Source: Candidatus Marimicrobium litorale (lineage in GTDB: Bacteria > Pseudomonadota > Gammaproteobacteria > Pseudomonadales > Halieaceae). From it: a stretch of DNA of 64,000 bases. The stretch is from the NCBI RefSeq assembly GCF_026262645.1, contig NZ_SHNO01000002.1:62001-126000 (forward strand), written 5' to 3'. How positions within the stretch are numbered: the first letter of the stretch is position 1; every line of letters begins with the position of its first letter. The translations under genes were made by a program, and so were the position numbers. The notes beneath the pieces were generated by a model. It was not told where the DNA came from, did no database searches, and worked only from the letters and a program-made list of their open reading frames with translations. Of this stretch, positions 28,011 to 37,559 are shown piece by piece.

Positions 28011-29273
28011 ATGTTTGAAAAGAGCATGACTATTGAGGGGTTTGACGATGAAATCTTTGCCGCCCTCGGTGAGGAGGAGCGTCGCCAGGAAGAGCATATT
28101 GAGCTGATTGCCTCGGAAAACTATACCAGCCCCCGAGTGATGCAGGCCCAGGGCACGGTGCTCACCAATAAATACGCCGAAGGCTACCCCGGCAAGCGCT
28201 ACTACGGCGGCTGTGAATACGTCGACAAGGCCGAGGAATTGGCGATCGAGCGGGCTAAAGCACTATTTGGTGCCGATTACGCCAACGTGCAGCCGCACTC
28301 TGGTTCCCAGGCAAACTCTGCCGTCTATCTCGCTTTGTGCAACCCTGGCGATACCATCCTGGGCATGAGCCTGGCGGATGGTGGCCACCTCACCCACGGT
28401 GCCAAGCCCAATTTTTCCGGCAAGGTCTACAACCCGGTGCAATACGGTCTCAACCTGGAGACCGGCGAAGTCGACTACGATCAGGTCGAGGCGCTGGCGC
28501 TGGAGCACAAGCCGAAAATGATTGTTGCGGGTTTTTCCGCCTATTCCCAGATTATGGACTGGGCCCGCTTCCGTGCGATTGCCGACCAGGTGGGCGCTTA
28601 CCTGTTGGTTGATATGGCTCACGTTGCCGGCCTGGTCGCCGCGGGCGTGTACCCCAATCCCGTGCCCCATGCTGACGTGGTGACCTCCACTACGCATAAA
28701 ACCCTGCGCGGTCCGCGCGGCGGCATCATTCTGGCGCGTGAGAACGAGGAGTTGGCCAAGAAATTCAATTCTGCTGTATTCCCCGGTGGCCAGGGTGGCC
28801 CTTTGATGCACGTGATTGCGGCGAAGGCGATTAGCTTCAAGGAGGCCCAGAGCCCCGAGTTCGTCGAGTACCAGAAGCAGGTGGTCAAGAACGCCAAGGC
28901 AATGGCGGCTACCTTTATCGAGCGGGGCATCAAGATTGTATCCGGTGGCACCGAGAACCACCTGATGCTGGTGGATCTGATCGGCAAGCCCTACACCGGT
29001 AAGGACGCGGATGCAGGCCTGGGCGCGGCCAACATCACCGTGAACAAAAACGCCGTGCCTAATGATCCCCGGTCACCGTTTATCACGTCTGGTCTGCGCG
29101 TCGGTACCCCGGCCATTACGACCCGCGGGTTCGGTGAAGCTGAAACCGTGGAGCTGACGGGTTGGATGTGCGATGTGCTGGAATCTCTGGAGAACGGTAA
29201 CTCAGAGCAGGTCATTGCAGAGGTTAAGGCTAAAGTATTGGATATCTGCGGACGCTTTCCAGTTTACGTCTAG
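28011..29273 (+). CDS. glyA: Serine hydroxymethyltransferase
   Basis: A 420-residue PLP enzyme converting serine and tetrahydrofolate to glycine and methylene-THF. It shows [36 protein letters not shown], the PLP lysine near residue 230 in [14 protein letters not shown], and the C-terminal [18 protein letters not shown]. The ATG at 28011 is preferred ([12 protein letters not shown] is the usual start, with AGGGGG seven bases before); an in-frame upstream ATG-like extension to 27972 is unlikely. Confidence 0.96.
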   Translation: MFEKSMTIEGFDDEIFAALGEEERRQEEHIELIASENYTSPRVMQAQGTVLTNKYAEGYPGKRYYGGCEYVDKAEELAIERAKALFGADYANVQPHSGSQANSAVYLALCNPGDTILGMSLADGGHLTHGAKPNFSGKVYNPVQYGLNLETGEVDYDQVEALALEHKPKMIVAGFSAYSQIMDWARFRAIADQVGAYLLVDMAHVAGLVAAGVYPNPVPHADVVTSTTHKTLRGPRGGIILARENEELAKKFNSAVFPGGQGGPLMHVIAAKAISFKEAQSPEFVEYQKQVVKNAKAMAATFIERGIKIVSGGTENHLMLVDLIGKPYTGKDADAGLGAANITVNKNAVPNDPRSPFITSGLRVGTPAITTRGFGEAETVELTGWMCDVLESLENGNSEQVIAEVKAKVLDICGRFPVYV

Positions 29274-29322
29274 CGCCTGTTTGGGTGGGCAGTGGGGATC
29301 ATGCTGCCGGTTGCCGTCCTGT

Positions 29323-29354
29323 TCGGCGCGGCCTTTTGGGATTTTACGCGCCGA
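29323..29354 (+). other. Inverted repeat downstream of glyA
   Basis: TCGGCGCG (29323-29330) and CGCGCCGA (29347-29354) could form an 8-base-pair stem with a 16-base loop between glyA and nrdR. No T-tract follows, so it is not a standard intrinsic terminator. It could be a processing or attenuation element, or chance. Confidence 0.3.
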
Positions 29355-29461
29355 GCGCGCCTGATATCGGGCTTTCCAGTGGTGTCTTACCTCAAATAAG
29401 GGACACGCCTCGGTTTGGAAATGTGTTATGGTTCATAGACTTAGCACAATAGGGTAAGTCT

Positions 29462-29926
29462 ATGCACTGTCCGTTTTGCCAAGCGGAAGACACTCGGGTA
29501 ATCGACTCAAGGTTGGTCGCCGAGGGTGATCAGGTACGTCGCCGCCGCGAATGTCTCGACTGCTCCGAGCGCTATACCACGTATGAGACCGCAGAACTGG
29601 TCTTGCCCCGGGTAATCAAGCAGAACGGTAATCGCGAGCCGTTTGACGAGGCTAAAATGCGTGCAGGGTTTCAGCGCGCTTTGGAAAAACGGCCGGTTTC
29701 CGTCGAGGATATCGAGGCGGTGATTAACCACATCAAACATGCCCTGCGCGCCACCGGAGAGCGCGAGGTGGCATCGATACAGGTCGGTGAACTGGTGATG
29801 GAATCGCTCAAGCAGCTGGACCAGGTAGCCTATGTGCGTTTTGCTTCCGTATACCGCAGTTTCCAGGATATTGCCGAATTCCGTGACGAGATCGAGCGTC
29901 TGGAGGCCGAACCGGGCAGTGAGTAA
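29462..29926 (+). CDS. nrdR: Transcriptional repressor NrdR
   Basis: A 154-residue zinc-ribbon plus ATP-cone protein. The ribbon has [17 protein letters not shown] and [12 protein letters not shown]; the ATP-cone starts at [20 protein letters not shown]. NrdR senses ATP/dATP and represses ribonucleotide reductase genes; no NrdR target gene is in this window. It begins the nrdR-ribD-ribE-ribBA-ribH-nusB-thiL-pgpA run, with only 20 bases to ribD. Confidence 0.96.
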   Translation: MHCPFCQAEDTRVIDSRLVAEGDQVRRRRECLDCSERYTTYETAELVLPRVIKQNGNREPFDEAKMRAGFQRALEKRPVSVEDIEAVINHIKHALRATGEREVASIQVGELVMESLKQLDQVAYVRFASVYRSFQDIAEFRDEIERLEAEPGSE

Positions 29927-29946
29927 CCGGCTTCCCGTCGTCGCCT

Positions 29947-31086
29947 ATGAACAGCCTCACTGACATCCCCATTATGGCCCGCGCGTTGCAACTGGCACGC
30001 CGTGGGCGCTATTCCTGTATGCCCAACCCCCATGTCGGTTGTGTGCTGGTGCGCGACGGCGAGGTGATCGGGGAGGGATATACACGCCCCGCTGGGGGCA
30101 ACCACGCGGAAATCGAGGCCTTGCAGGCCGCGGGTAATGCACAGGGCGCAACCGCCTACGTCACGTTGGAGCCCTGTAGTCACCAAGGTAAAACAGGTCC
30201 CTGTGCCGATGCGCTTGTAAATGCTGGCGTGGTGCGGGTTGTGGCAGCGATGACGGACCCCAATCCCGAGGTGGCGGGGCAGGGCTTGTCGCGGTTGCGG
30301 GCTGCGGGTATCGCGGTTGAATGTGGTGTGCTGGAAAACGAGGCCCGTGCCTTGAACCCGGGCTTTATAGCACGCATGAGTCGCGGTCGGGGCCGTGTTC
30401 GCGCCAAGCTTGCCATGTCGCTTGACGGGCGCACGGCAATGGCTTCTGGCGAGAGCCGGTGGATTACGAGCGCCGCAGCGCGGCAAGATGTGCAGCGCCT
30501 GCGTGCCGGGAGTTGTGCCGTATTGACCGGCAGCGGTACGGTACTTTCGGATAACTGCGCCCTCACGGTCAGACCGGCGGAGCTGGCTTTGCCGCCTGAA
30601 GAGGCAGACCTTGCCAGCCTCCGGCAACCGTTGCGTGTGGTGCTCGACTCCCGACTGCAGACGCCCTCGGACGCTCGCGTGCTGGCTGGCGACGGGCCTA
30701 CCTACCTCTGCCACAGTGCCGCGGTCAGTGCGTCCACGGCACTGCGAGCGACCGGCGCGAGTTTTCTTGCGTTGCCGCAGGGTGAGGGCGGTTTGGCATT
30801 TGCACCACTTTTTTCATTTCTAGCAGAGCAGCAGTGCAACGAGATTCTGGTAGAATCTGGCCCCCGCCTCGCCGGTGCGTTATTGCAGGCAGGGTATCTG
30901 GATGAACTCATCGTTTACATGGCGCCTGCGTTGCTGGGCAGTCGGGCGCGGCCCCTGTTGCAATTGCCGCTGGACGCGATGGCGGACAAGGTGCCACTGA
31001 CCTTTGTCGATGTGCGCACGGTGGGTAGGGATTTACGTTTTACAGCGATACCGGGGCACCCGGAGCCTGACGGTCAGGCGCATTAG
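29947..31086 (+). CDS. ribD: Bifunctional riboflavin deaminase/reductase RibD
   Basis: A 379-residue enzyme performing the second and third steps of riboflavin synthesis: deamination of the pyrimidine ring and NADPH-dependent reduction of the ribose. The N-terminal deaminase has the zinc motif NHAEIEALQAAG with PCSHQGKTGPC; the C-terminal reductase contains AKLAMSLDGRTA and SGESRWITS and the late VESGPRLAGALLQAG. It is followed 19 bases later by ribE. Confidence 0.95.
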   Translation: MNSLTDIPIMARALQLARRGRYSCMPNPHVGCVLVRDGEVIGEGYTRPAGGNHAEIEALQAAGNAQGATAYVTLEPCSHQGKTGPCADALVNAGVVRVVAAMTDPNPEVAGQGLSRLRAAGIAVECGVLENEARALNPGFIARMSRGRGRVRAKLAMSLDGRTAMASGESRWITSAAARQDVQRLRAGSCAVLTGSGTVLSDNCALTVRPAELALPPEEADLASLRQPLRVVLDSRLQTPSDARVLAGDGPTYLCHSAAVSASTALRATGASFLALPQGEGGLAFAPLFSFLAEQQCNEILVESGPRLAGALLQAGYLDELIVYMAPALLGSRARPLLQLPLDAMADKVPLTFVDVRTVGRDLRFTAIPGHPEPDGQAH

Positions 31087-31105
31087 GGAAAGGACGAGTA
31101 AGGCC

Positions 31106-31786
31106 ATGTTCACTGGAATTATTGAAGCGTTGGGTACTATTGCTGCTATGCAGGAGCAGGGCGGGGACATGCGTCTCTACATTCGCACAGGTAAGTTGTC
31201 ACTGGCGGATGTGCAGCTGGGCGACAGCATCTGTACCAGCGGTGTCTGCCTGACAGCAGTTGAGTTACCCGGCGATGGTTTTTGGGCCGATGTGTCGAGG
31301 GAAACGCTGAATTTCACCACGCTGGGTGATCTCGCCATAGGCGACCCGGTCAACTTGGAGAAATCTCTGACGCCGTCCAGCCGGCTGGGGGGGCACATTG
31401 TCAGTGGTCATGTTGATGGGGTAGGTGAGGTGGTCAGCCTGGCGAAGGATGCGCGCTCTGTGCGCTTTGTGGTGCGGGTTCCCGATAATCTGGCACGCTA
31501 TGTTGCGCACAAGGGCAGTATTTGTGTTGATGGCACGAGTCTCACGGTCAATGCCGTTAACGGTCCCGAATTTGATCTCAATATTATCCCTCAAACCATG
31601 GCTGAAACGGTGTTCAGTGAATATCGGCCGGGGTCGTCTGTTAATTTGGAGGTTGATGTGATTGCGCGATATCTCGAGCGCCTGTTGCAGGGCGAAGGGG
31701 CAGCCTCCGCCGACGGACTCACCTACAATACCCTGATGGCCAGCGGCTACCTCCAGGGCGCAAAGCCAGCAGCCGGGGAGTCCTGA
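31106..31786 (+). CDS. ribE: Riboflavin synthase alpha chain
   Basis: A 226-residue enzyme dismutating two lumazine molecules to riboflavin. It consists of two lumazine-binding repeats, beginning MFTGIIEALG, with GDSICTSGVCLTAV in the first and GSICVDGTSLTVN in the second, and the HIVSGHVDGVGEV linker. The ATG at 31106 is the conserved start (AAGG a few bases before). It is separated by three bases from the ribBA-like gene. Confidence 0.95.
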   Translation: MFTGIIEALGTIAAMQEQGGDMRLYIRTGKLSLADVQLGDSICTSGVCLTAVELPGDGFWADVSRETLNFTTLGDLAIGDPVNLEKSLTPSSRLGGHIVSGHVDGVGEVVSLAKDARSVRFVVRVPDNLARYVAHKGSICVDGTSLTVNAVNGPEFDLNIIPQTMAETVFSEYRPGSSVNLEVDVIARYLERLLQGEGAASADGLTYNTLMASGYLQGAKPAAGES

Positions 31787-31789
31787 GTC

Positions 31790-32899
31790 GTGGAACTGCA
31801 CCCGGTAGACGAAATGATCAGCGACATCCGGCAGGGACGCATGGTTGTCCTGCTTGACGATGATGCCGATAGTCACAACGAGGGAGTGGTCATGGTGGCC
31901 GCCGATCACTGTGAGGCCAGTCATGTTACGTTCATGGCCCGACAGGCCCGTGGACTGATCTGTCTGACACTGACCCAAGAGCGTTGCGAACAGTTGGATC
32001 TCCCGCCAATGGTGGGGAACGCCCGGGGAGAGAAATCTAACTTCACCCTGTCGATAGAGGCTGCGGTGGGTATCGATACCGGAATTTCTGCTGCGGACAG
32101 GGCACGCACGGTGCAGGCCGCCGTTGCGCCGCATGCCGGCCCCGTCGATATTGTGCAGCCCGGACATATATTTCCTTTGACAGCGACCCCCGGCGGCGTC
32201 TTGACCCGTGCGGGACACACCGAAGCCGCGTCTGATTACGCGCGCCTTGCGGGTCTGCTCCCCGCTGCGGTTATTGCTGATATTCTCAATACCGACGGCA
32301 CCGTTGCCGACGGTAAGTCCCTGCGCGATTTTGCACAGCAGCATGAGTTGAAAATTGGTTCCATCGCAGACCTTATCCATTTTCGCATGGTCAACGAGCG
32401 CACCATTCGTCGTCTGCGTGAGGGCGTGATTGATACGGCCCACGGTGAGTTCCACCTGACGGTGTACCGTGACCAGACCGGCGACGATGTTCATGTGGCG
32501 CTGTCTCGTGGTGATATCCGTGCGGATGAGCCGACCCTGGTGCGTGTTCACGTGCAGTCTGTAATGCGGGATCTCGTCACCAGCAAGGTCCCTGGCCGAC
32601 CCGCCTGGAGCTTTGGTAAATGCCTGCAGGCCGTCGCCGACAACGGTTGCGGGGTCATCGTGTTGTTGGCGAGAGGGGAGAGCCCCGACCAGTTGCTGGC
32701 CAGCATTGATATGGCGCTGGGAGAGGATGTGCCAGCCGTGTCAGTGCCCCCCGATACCTATACAACAGTCGGGCTGGGCTCGCAGATCCTCAAGGACCTC
32801 GGGGTGGGGAAAATTCACCTCATGGGCGCACCCATAAAGTACAATGCGATATCGGGTTTTGATCTGGAAGTACTGGATTACGTGAACCCCGGAGATTAA
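31790..32899 (+). CDS. RibBA/RibBX-like protein with altered active sites in both domains
   Basis: A 369-residue fusion of a DHBP-synthase (RibB) domain (about 1-200) and a GTP-cyclohydrolase-II-like (RibA) domain (205-369), starting at GTG 31790. The RibB domain keeps HTEA (143-146) and IVQPGHIFPL, but the usual REN-EG-D acid cluster reads S28-H29-N30-E31-G32-V33, losing the Arg, Glu and Asp expected there. The RibA domain lacks the zinc cysteines (the region after VRVH reads VQSVMRDLV) as in known RibBX proteins. It sits in the riboflavin operon, so catalysis may be lost and a regulatory or structural role is possible; a functional ribB would then be needed elsewhere. A separate intact ribA lies at 36023. 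Confidence 0.85.
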   Translation: MELHPVDEMISDIRQGRMVVLLDDDADSHNEGVVMVAADHCEASHVTFMARQARGLICLTLTQERCEQLDLPPMVGNARGEKSNFTLSIEAAVGIDTGISAADRARTVQAAVAPHAGPVDIVQPGHIFPLTATPGGVLTRAGHTEAASDYARLAGLLPAAVIADILNTDGTVADGKSLRDFAQQHELKIGSIADLIHFRMVNERTIRRLREGVIDTAHGEFHLTVYRDQTGDDVHVALSRGDIRADEPTLVRVHVQSVMRDLVTSKVPGRPAWSFGKCLQAVADNGCGVIVLLARGESPDQLLASIDMALGEDVPAVSVPPDTYTTVGLGSQILKDLGVGKIHLMGAPIKYNAISGFDLEVLDYVNPGD

Positions 32900-32911
32900 A
32901 AGGACAACACT

Positions 32912-33385
32912 ATGACAGACATCAAAACGATCGAAGGCACCTTCGAGGGCGGCAAGGGTCAGTTCACGATTGTCGTCGGGCGCTGGAACAGTTTTGTGGT
33001 GGAGCACTTGCTGGACGGCGCGCTCGATACCCTGCGACGCCATGGCGTGAGCGACAAGCAGATTACCGTTGTACGGGCGCCGGGTGCGTTCGAAATCCCA
33101 CTGGTCTGCAGGCAGGTTGCGGCTGCAGGCAAGACAGATGCGATTATCGCGCTGGGCGCTGTCATTCGAGGCGGTACACCGCACTTTGAGTATGTTGCAG
33201 GTGAGTGCACCAAGGGTATCGCCTGCGTCAGCATGGAGTATGGTCTGCCAATCGCGTTTGGCGTATTGACCGTGGACACGATCGAGCAGGCTGTTGAACG
33301 CTCCGGCACCAAGGCCGGCAACAAGGGCGAGGAGGCGGCTCTGTCGGCGCTGGAGATGGTCAGCCTGCTGGGCAAGCTGGGCTGA
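32912..33385 (+). CDS. ribH: 6,7-dimethyl-8-ribityllumazine synthase
   Basis: A 157-residue lumazine synthase, condensing the pyrimidine intermediate with dihydroxybutanone phosphate in an icosahedral or smaller shell. It shows [46 protein letters not shown] with the catalytic His, and [15 protein letters not shown] lies before the ATG at 32912. The nusB start follows its stop directly. Confidence 0.96.
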   Translation: MTDIKTIEGTFEGGKGQFTIVVGRWNSFVVEHLLDGALDTLRRHGVSDKQITVVRAPGAFEIPLVCRQVAAAGKTDAIIALGAVIRGGTPHFEYVAGECTKGIACVSMEYGLPIAFGVLTVDTIEQAVERSGTKAGNKGEEAALSALEMVSLLGKLG

Positions 33386-33838
33386 ATGAGTTCCCCCAAC
33401 CGGAATACGCTGGCGGCTGAAAGGCGCAAGGCCCGGCACTACGGCATGCAAGCGCTTTACCAATGGTTGATGGCGGGTGCATCACTGCATGACATTGAGG
33501 CTGAATTTCGCGCAGAGTATGATTTCAGCCACGTAGACCTGGACTATTTTCAGGCGCTGTTACACGAGATTCCCGCCTGCGTGGATGAACTGGATGCCAG
33601 TCTCGCCCCAATGCTGGATCGAGACCTGAAAGATCTCGACCCTATAGAGCATACGCTGCTGCGTATGGGTTGCTATGAGTTGGTGCAGCGTGTCGACGTG
33701 CCTTACAAAGTTGTCATTAATGAGGAGGTTGCGTTGGCGAAGAAGTTTGGCGCGACCGACAGCCACAAGTATGTCAACGGCGTGTTGGACAAGGCCGCAC
33801 GACAGTTTCGCAAGGCCGAAGTCAACGCGGCATCCTGA
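33386..33838 (+). CDS. nusB: Transcription antitermination factor NusB
   Basis: A 150-residue all-helical protein that with S10 binds boxA of rRNA leaders. Typical sequences are ARHYGMQALYQW, LKDLDPIEHTLLRMGCYEL and YKVVINEEVALAKKFGATDSHKYVNGVLDK. Its stop overlaps the thiL start in TGATG, supporting coupled translation. Confidence 0.95.
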   Translation: MSSPNRNTLAAERRKARHYGMQALYQWLMAGASLHDIEAEFRAEYDFSHVDLDYFQALLHEIPACVDELDASLAPMLDRDLKDLDPIEHTLLRMGCYELVQRVDVPYKVVINEEVALAKKFGATDSHKYVNGVLDKAARQFRKAEVNAAS

Positions 33839-34776
33839 TGCCCGACGATGAATTTTCCCTGATCGAACAGTATTTTTCCGGCCTGGACGCAGGCGGCTCG
33901 GTCGAGCTTGGCGTGGGTGATGACTGCGCTATCCTGCGACTCGAGACAGGAGAGCGGCTGGTAACGTCGGTGGATACGCAGGTAGACGGTGTTCATTTTC
34001 CTCCGGGCACACCGCCCCAGCACGTCGCTTTTAGGGCGGTATCCGCCGCGGTCAGCGATCTGGCGGCGATGGGTGCGCGTCCCTTGGGAATGACTCTGGC
34101 CGTTACCCTGCCTCAGGCGGACGCCGCATGGCTTGCCCTCTTTAGAGAGGGCCTTGCGGCGGCGGTCTCGGAGTATTCGCTGCCGCTGGTCGGCGGAGAC
34201 ACCACCCGCGGGCCGCTCTGCCTGTCAGTACAGGTAATGGGCGCTGTGCCCGTTGGCAAGGCGATAAAGCGCAGCGGAGCGCAGGTAGGCGATACGCTGT
34301 GCGTCTCCGGGTACCTCGGTGACGGGGCCGGGGGCCTGGCGGTACTGGAGGGACGTTGGCAGCCCGGGCATCCTCATGCCGCCTACCTTGAACAGCGTTT
34401 TTATCGACCCCGCGCCCGTGTCGCACTGGGGCGTCAGTTGCGCGATTACGCGACCGCCGCGATCGATGTATCCGATGGGTTGCTCGCGGATATTGGCCAC
34501 ATGGCCGCAGCCAGTGGGGTAGGGGTGAGGCTGGAGCCAGACAGCGTGCCTCTCTCGGCCGCGCTATTGTCCCACGACAACAAGGATACTGCTCTGCGCT
34601 GGGCGCTCGCAGGCGGTGACGATTATGAACTGTGTTTTTGCCTTCCCGGCGGACACGAGCCTCCCGCGGGTGCAGCCTGCATTGGTGAGGTGGTCGCTGG
34701 TGAGGGCGTTGATTGCGGCGATGACATTGACATTGTATCCGGATACCAGCATTTTTCAGCATCGGCGCCGCGATGA
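33838..34776 (+). CDS. thiL: Thiamine-monophosphate kinase
   Basis: A 312-residue PurM/ThiL-type ATPase that phosphorylates thiamine monophosphate to the active diphosphate. The Mg-ATP sites are visible as ELGVGDDCAIL, TSVDTQVDGVHF, SDLAAMGARP and LVGGDTTRGP, with AIDVSDGLLADI later. It overlaps nusB by one base (TGATG) and is followed 34 bases later by pgpA. Confidence 0.95.
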   Translation: MPDDEFSLIEQYFSGLDAGGSVELGVGDDCAILRLETGERLVTSVDTQVDGVHFPPGTPPQHVAFRAVSAAVSDLAAMGARPLGMTLAVTLPQADAAWLALFREGLAAAVSEYSLPLVGGDTTRGPLCLSVQVMGAVPVGKAIKRSGAQVGDTLCVSGYLGDGAGGLAVLEGRWQPGHPHAAYLEQRFYRPRARVALGRQLRDYATAAIDVSDGLLADIGHMAAASGVGVRLEPDSVPLSAALLSHDNKDTALRWALAGGDDYELCFCLPGGHEPPAGAACIGEVVAGEGVDCGDDIDIVSGYQHFSASAPR

Positions 34777-34810
34777 GCTGGACTGCCATGACAGCAAGGG
34801 GAGGCAATGT

Positions 34811-35302
34811 ATGTCTGTAACGGACGGAAAACCGGCCATCGCGCCCAACTTGCGCCGCCACCCGGCACAGTTGCTGGCGTTCGGCTTTGGCAGTGGCCTG
34901 TCCCCCGTAGCACCGGGCACTGCAGGCACTCTTCTGGCAGTGCCGATTTACCTGGTGGTAGCTGAGTGGGGGCTGCTCTATTACTCGCTTTTTATCGTCG
35001 TTACTCTGCTTGCCGGAATCTGGCTTTGCGATGTGGCCAGTCGCCAGTTGGGCGTGCACGATCACCCCGGCATCGTCTGGGATGAGTTTGTCGGGTTCTG
35101 GATTGCTATGTGGGCGCTACCGGCGGAGTGGGTCTGGATATTGGCGGGTTTTCTGGCCTTTCGCTTTTTCGATATTCTAAAGCCCTGGCCTGTTAGCCAG
35201 CTGGATAAAAAAGTGCCCGGAGGGCTTGGTATAATGATCGACGATGTTGTGGCCGGCGTGATGGCTTGCGCCTCGGTACATGTGTTGTTCCGTCTGTTTT
35301 AG
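34811..35302 (+). CDS. pgpA: Phosphatidylglycerophosphatase A
   Basis: A 163-residue membrane enzyme that makes phosphatidylglycerol from its phosphate. Identified by LLAFGFGSGLSPVAPGTAGT, the DHPGIVWDEFVGFW acid cluster and FRFFDILKPWPV. The ATG at 34811 has AGGGGAGG about seven bases before; upstream in-frame sequence overlaps the thiL end and is not needed. It closes the riboflavin-thiamine run. Confidence 0.95.
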   Translation: MSVTDGKPAIAPNLRRHPAQLLAFGFGSGLSPVAPGTAGTLLAVPIYLVVAEWGLLYYSLFIVVTLLAGIWLCDVASRQLGVHDHPGIVWDEFVGFWIAMWALPAEWVWILAGFLAFRFFDILKPWPVSQLDKKVPGGLGIMIDDVVAGVMACASVHVLFRLF

Positions 35303-35318
35303 CGGGAGAGTGTGAAGC

Positions 35319-35966
35319 ATGCAGGCGGTAAAGGTCGCACACGCACTGCTGGGTTTGCTGTTGCTTGCGCTGCCGGTTCAGGCGATAGCGCTGTCGGTGC
35401 AGGTGCAGGCGATTCTCGGGGAAACAGTGATTGTTGTCATCGATGGACAACAACAAACCTTGAATGTGGGAGAGTCTGTCAGCGGTGTTACGTTGGTTGC
35501 TGCGCAGCCGACTGCCGCGACCCTCGAGATTATGGGTGAGACAAGAACTGTGCCCCCGTCCCAGACTATCAGTACCCAGTTCGAAGCGCCCCGGGAGCAG
35601 GTCGTAACGATCGTCAGAGATGCCCGGTTACAGTATCAGACGGGCGCTGTTATCAATGGGCGGCGCGCCCAGGTGATGGTGGATACCGGGGCGAATCTGG
35701 TTGCCTTGAGTTCTGCCCAGGCGCGGCAGATGAATATCGATTACAGCGGTGGGAAGCCCTCCCGGGTGCAGACTGCGAGCGGCATGGGTGATGCGTACGC
35801 GATCACTCTGGACACGGTCAGCATCGGCGGCATTGAGGTACGGAATGTGCCCGCGATGGTGGTGAAGGGCGATTATCCGGCCATGATTCTGCTGGGTATG
35901 AGCTACCTGAGGCATGTCAGTATGCAGGAGAAAAACGGTGTGCTCTCCCTTTTTCGAAGCCAGTGA
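35319..35966 (+). CDS. Secreted retropepsin-like aspartic protease (TIGR02281 type)
   Basis: A 215-residue protein with a signal peptide (hydrophobic stretch to about ALPVQA) and a single aspartic protease domain. The catalytic motif is MVDTGANLVALSSAQA at the D-T-G, with ILLGMSYLRH as the later signature. Such small clan-AA proteases are found in the periplasm or membrane of proteobacteria and act as dimers; targets are unknown. It sits 16 bases after pgpA on the same strand, so it may be in that operon. Confidence 0.88.
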   Translation: MQAVKVAHALLGLLLLALPVQAIALSVQVQAILGETVIVVIDGQQQTLNVGESVSGVTLVAAQPTAATLEIMGETRTVPPSQTISTQFEAPREQVVTIVRDARLQYQTGAVINGRRAQVMVDTGANLVALSSAQARQMNIDYSGGKPSRVQTASGMGDAYAITLDTVSIGGIEVRNVPAMVVKGDYPAMILLGMSYLRHVSMQEKNGVLSLFRSQ

Positions 35967-36022
35967 GTCCGCCACGTGCAAAACCGCGTAATACTGGTAA
36001 AATGTGCGACCTTTTTTAACGG

Positions 36023-36628
36023 ATGTCCCTTGTGACGGCACGTTTCATAGAATCCTCGCGACTACCCACCAAGTGGGGCGAGTTTCATATCCACGGTTTT
36101 GAGGATACGGAATCCAACAAGGAGCACGTGGTGCTGACCATGGGCGACGTATCCGATGGACAGCCCGTGCTTGTGCGTGTGCATTCTGAGTGCCTGACAG
36201 GCGACGGCCTGTTCAGTCTGCGCTGCGATTGCGGTACCCAGCTTGAGGTTGCGCTAGAGGCGATCGCGAGGGAGGGTCGAGGAGCGCTCTTCTACTTGCG
36301 CCAGGAGGGTCGCGGTATTGGCCTGTTGAACAAGATCAAGGCTTACAAATTGCAGGATGCCGGTGCCGATACGGTTGAAGCTAACGAGCGCCTTGGGTTT
36401 GGCGCAGATATGCGGGATTACAGCATCCTGGTGCCCATGATTGAGCATCTCGGTGTCAAGACGGTTCGCCTTATGACTAATAATCCGCGCAAGGTGGAAG
36501 CGCTGAATGAGATGGGCGTGTCGGTGGTAGAGCGGATTGCCCTACATACGGGCAGTAACCCACACAACGAAAAGTATTTGAAAACCAAAGTCGGCAAGCT
36601 GGGCCACATGCGTGAGGGAGACGAATAG
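36023..36628 (+). CDS. ribA: GTP cyclohydrolase II
   Basis: A 201-residue stand-alone GTP cyclohydrolase II, the first step of riboflavin synthesis. The zinc site is intact in [19 protein letters not shown]; the GTP-binding [21 protein letters not shown] and [11 protein letters not shown] motifs are present. This enzyme supplies the activity that the RibA-like half of the ribBA-type protein upstream lacks. It converges with ispA. Confidence 0.96.
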   Translation: MSLVTARFIESSRLPTKWGEFHIHGFEDTESNKEHVVLTMGDVSDGQPVLVRVHSECLTGDGLFSLRCDCGTQLEVALEAIAREGRGALFYLRQEGRGIGLLNKIKAYKLQDAGADTVEANERLGFGADMRDYSILVPMIEHLGVKTVRLMTNNPRKVEALNEMGVSVVERIALHTGSNPHNEKYLKTKVGKLGHMREGDE

Positions 36629-36650
36629 TCTCGCGCCCGGAGGGCCAGTG

Positions 36651-37559
36651 TTAGTGGTCCCGCTCCACAATGTAACGGGCAATGTCTCTCAGTGCGTCTG
36701 CTGAGTCGCCGAAGCTCTCCAGGGCATCCAGCGCCGATTGCAACAGTCTTTGCGCCTCCGCTTTAGCGCCGACCAAGCCCAGTAGTTTGACGTACGTCGG
36801 TTTGTTGGCCTCACTGTCTTTGCCGGATGTTTTCCCCAGGGTGGCGGTATCTCCCTCCACATCGAGGATGTCGTCCACCACCTGGAAGGCAAGGCCGATA
36901 CAATGGCCGAATTCATCCAGTGCCTGCAACTGCGCGTCGTTCGCCCCTGCCGCTATACCGCCCATTCTGAGCGACGCCTTGATCAGGGCGCCGGTTTTCA
37001 GAGCGTGCATGGCCTGCAGCTGGTCGAGAGGCATATCCGAGTTTGTTGCGTGGACGTCGATAAATTGTCCGCCCACCATGCCTTCGGGACCCGCGGCCAG
37101 CGATAGCGCCTCGATCATGCACACCCGTTGTTGCGCACTCAACGCGGGGGCGGTTGCCAGCAGTTCAAAGGCCTTTGCCTGCAGTCCGTCGCCCACCAGA
37201 ATCGCGGTTGCCTCGTCAAAGGCTCTGTGCAAACTGGGCTTGCCACGACGCAGGTCATCATCGTCCATGGCGGGAAGGTCGTCGTGTATGAGGGAATAGC
37301 TGTGCACTAGCTCGACTGCGACACAGGGCGCATCAAGTACCTGATGGTTGATTTCTTTATCAAGGACTCCGGCGGCGGCGCGAACAAGGAGTGACCTTAC
37401 CCGTTTGCCGCCGCTTTCGACGCTGTAGCGAGAGGCCTCGAACAACGACGTAAAGGGGCTGCTACCGGCATCAGCCTCGGGCGCTGGCAGCAGTCGCTGC
37501 ATTGCCTCAATTGTGCGTTGCTGGTTGTCTTGCAATATCCGGCTGAAGTTAGTTCTCAC
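36651..37559 (-). CDS. ispA: Polyprenyl (farnesyl) diphosphate synthase
   Basis: A 302-residue trans-prenyltransferase that builds farnesyl diphosphate from IPP and DMAPP. The first aspartate-rich motif DDLPAMD lies at 93-99 and the second VVDDILD near 230; GGKRVRSLL and GDGLQAKAFELL are also typical. It overlaps xseB by four bases (ATGA). In many gammaproteobacteria xseB-ispA-dxs are contiguous; here dxs lies about 9 kb away, beyond the polysaccharide island. Confidence 0.95.
   Translation of the reverse strand: MRTNFSRILQDNQQRTIEAMQRLLPAPEADAGSSPFTSLFEASRYSVESGGKRVRSLLVRAAAGVLDKEINHQVLDAPCVAVELVHSYSLIHDDLPAMDDDDLRRGKPSLHRAFDEATAILVGDGLQAKAFELLATAPALSAQQRVCMIEALSLAAGPEGMVGGQFIDVHATNSDMPLDQLQAMHALKTGALIKASLRMGGIAAGANDAQLQALDEFGHCIGLAFQVVDDILDVEGDTATLGKTSGKDSEANKPTYVKLLGLVGAKAEAQRLLQSALDALESFGDSADALRDIARYIVERDH

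Noticed and set aside
29274-29461. Possible riboswitch (FMN or glycine type) between glyA and nrdR
   Set aside because: No conserved riboswitch core could be recognised; only a simple inverted repeat was seen.
29830-30714. Leftward 294-residue frame antisense to ribD
   Set aside because: RibD is clearly identified on the plus strand; the antisense frame shows no motifs.
31265-32551. Leftward 428-residue frame antisense to ribE and the RibBA-like gene
   Set aside because: Covers well-identified riboflavin genes; composition (Gln/His/Arg rich) is typical of a shadow frame.
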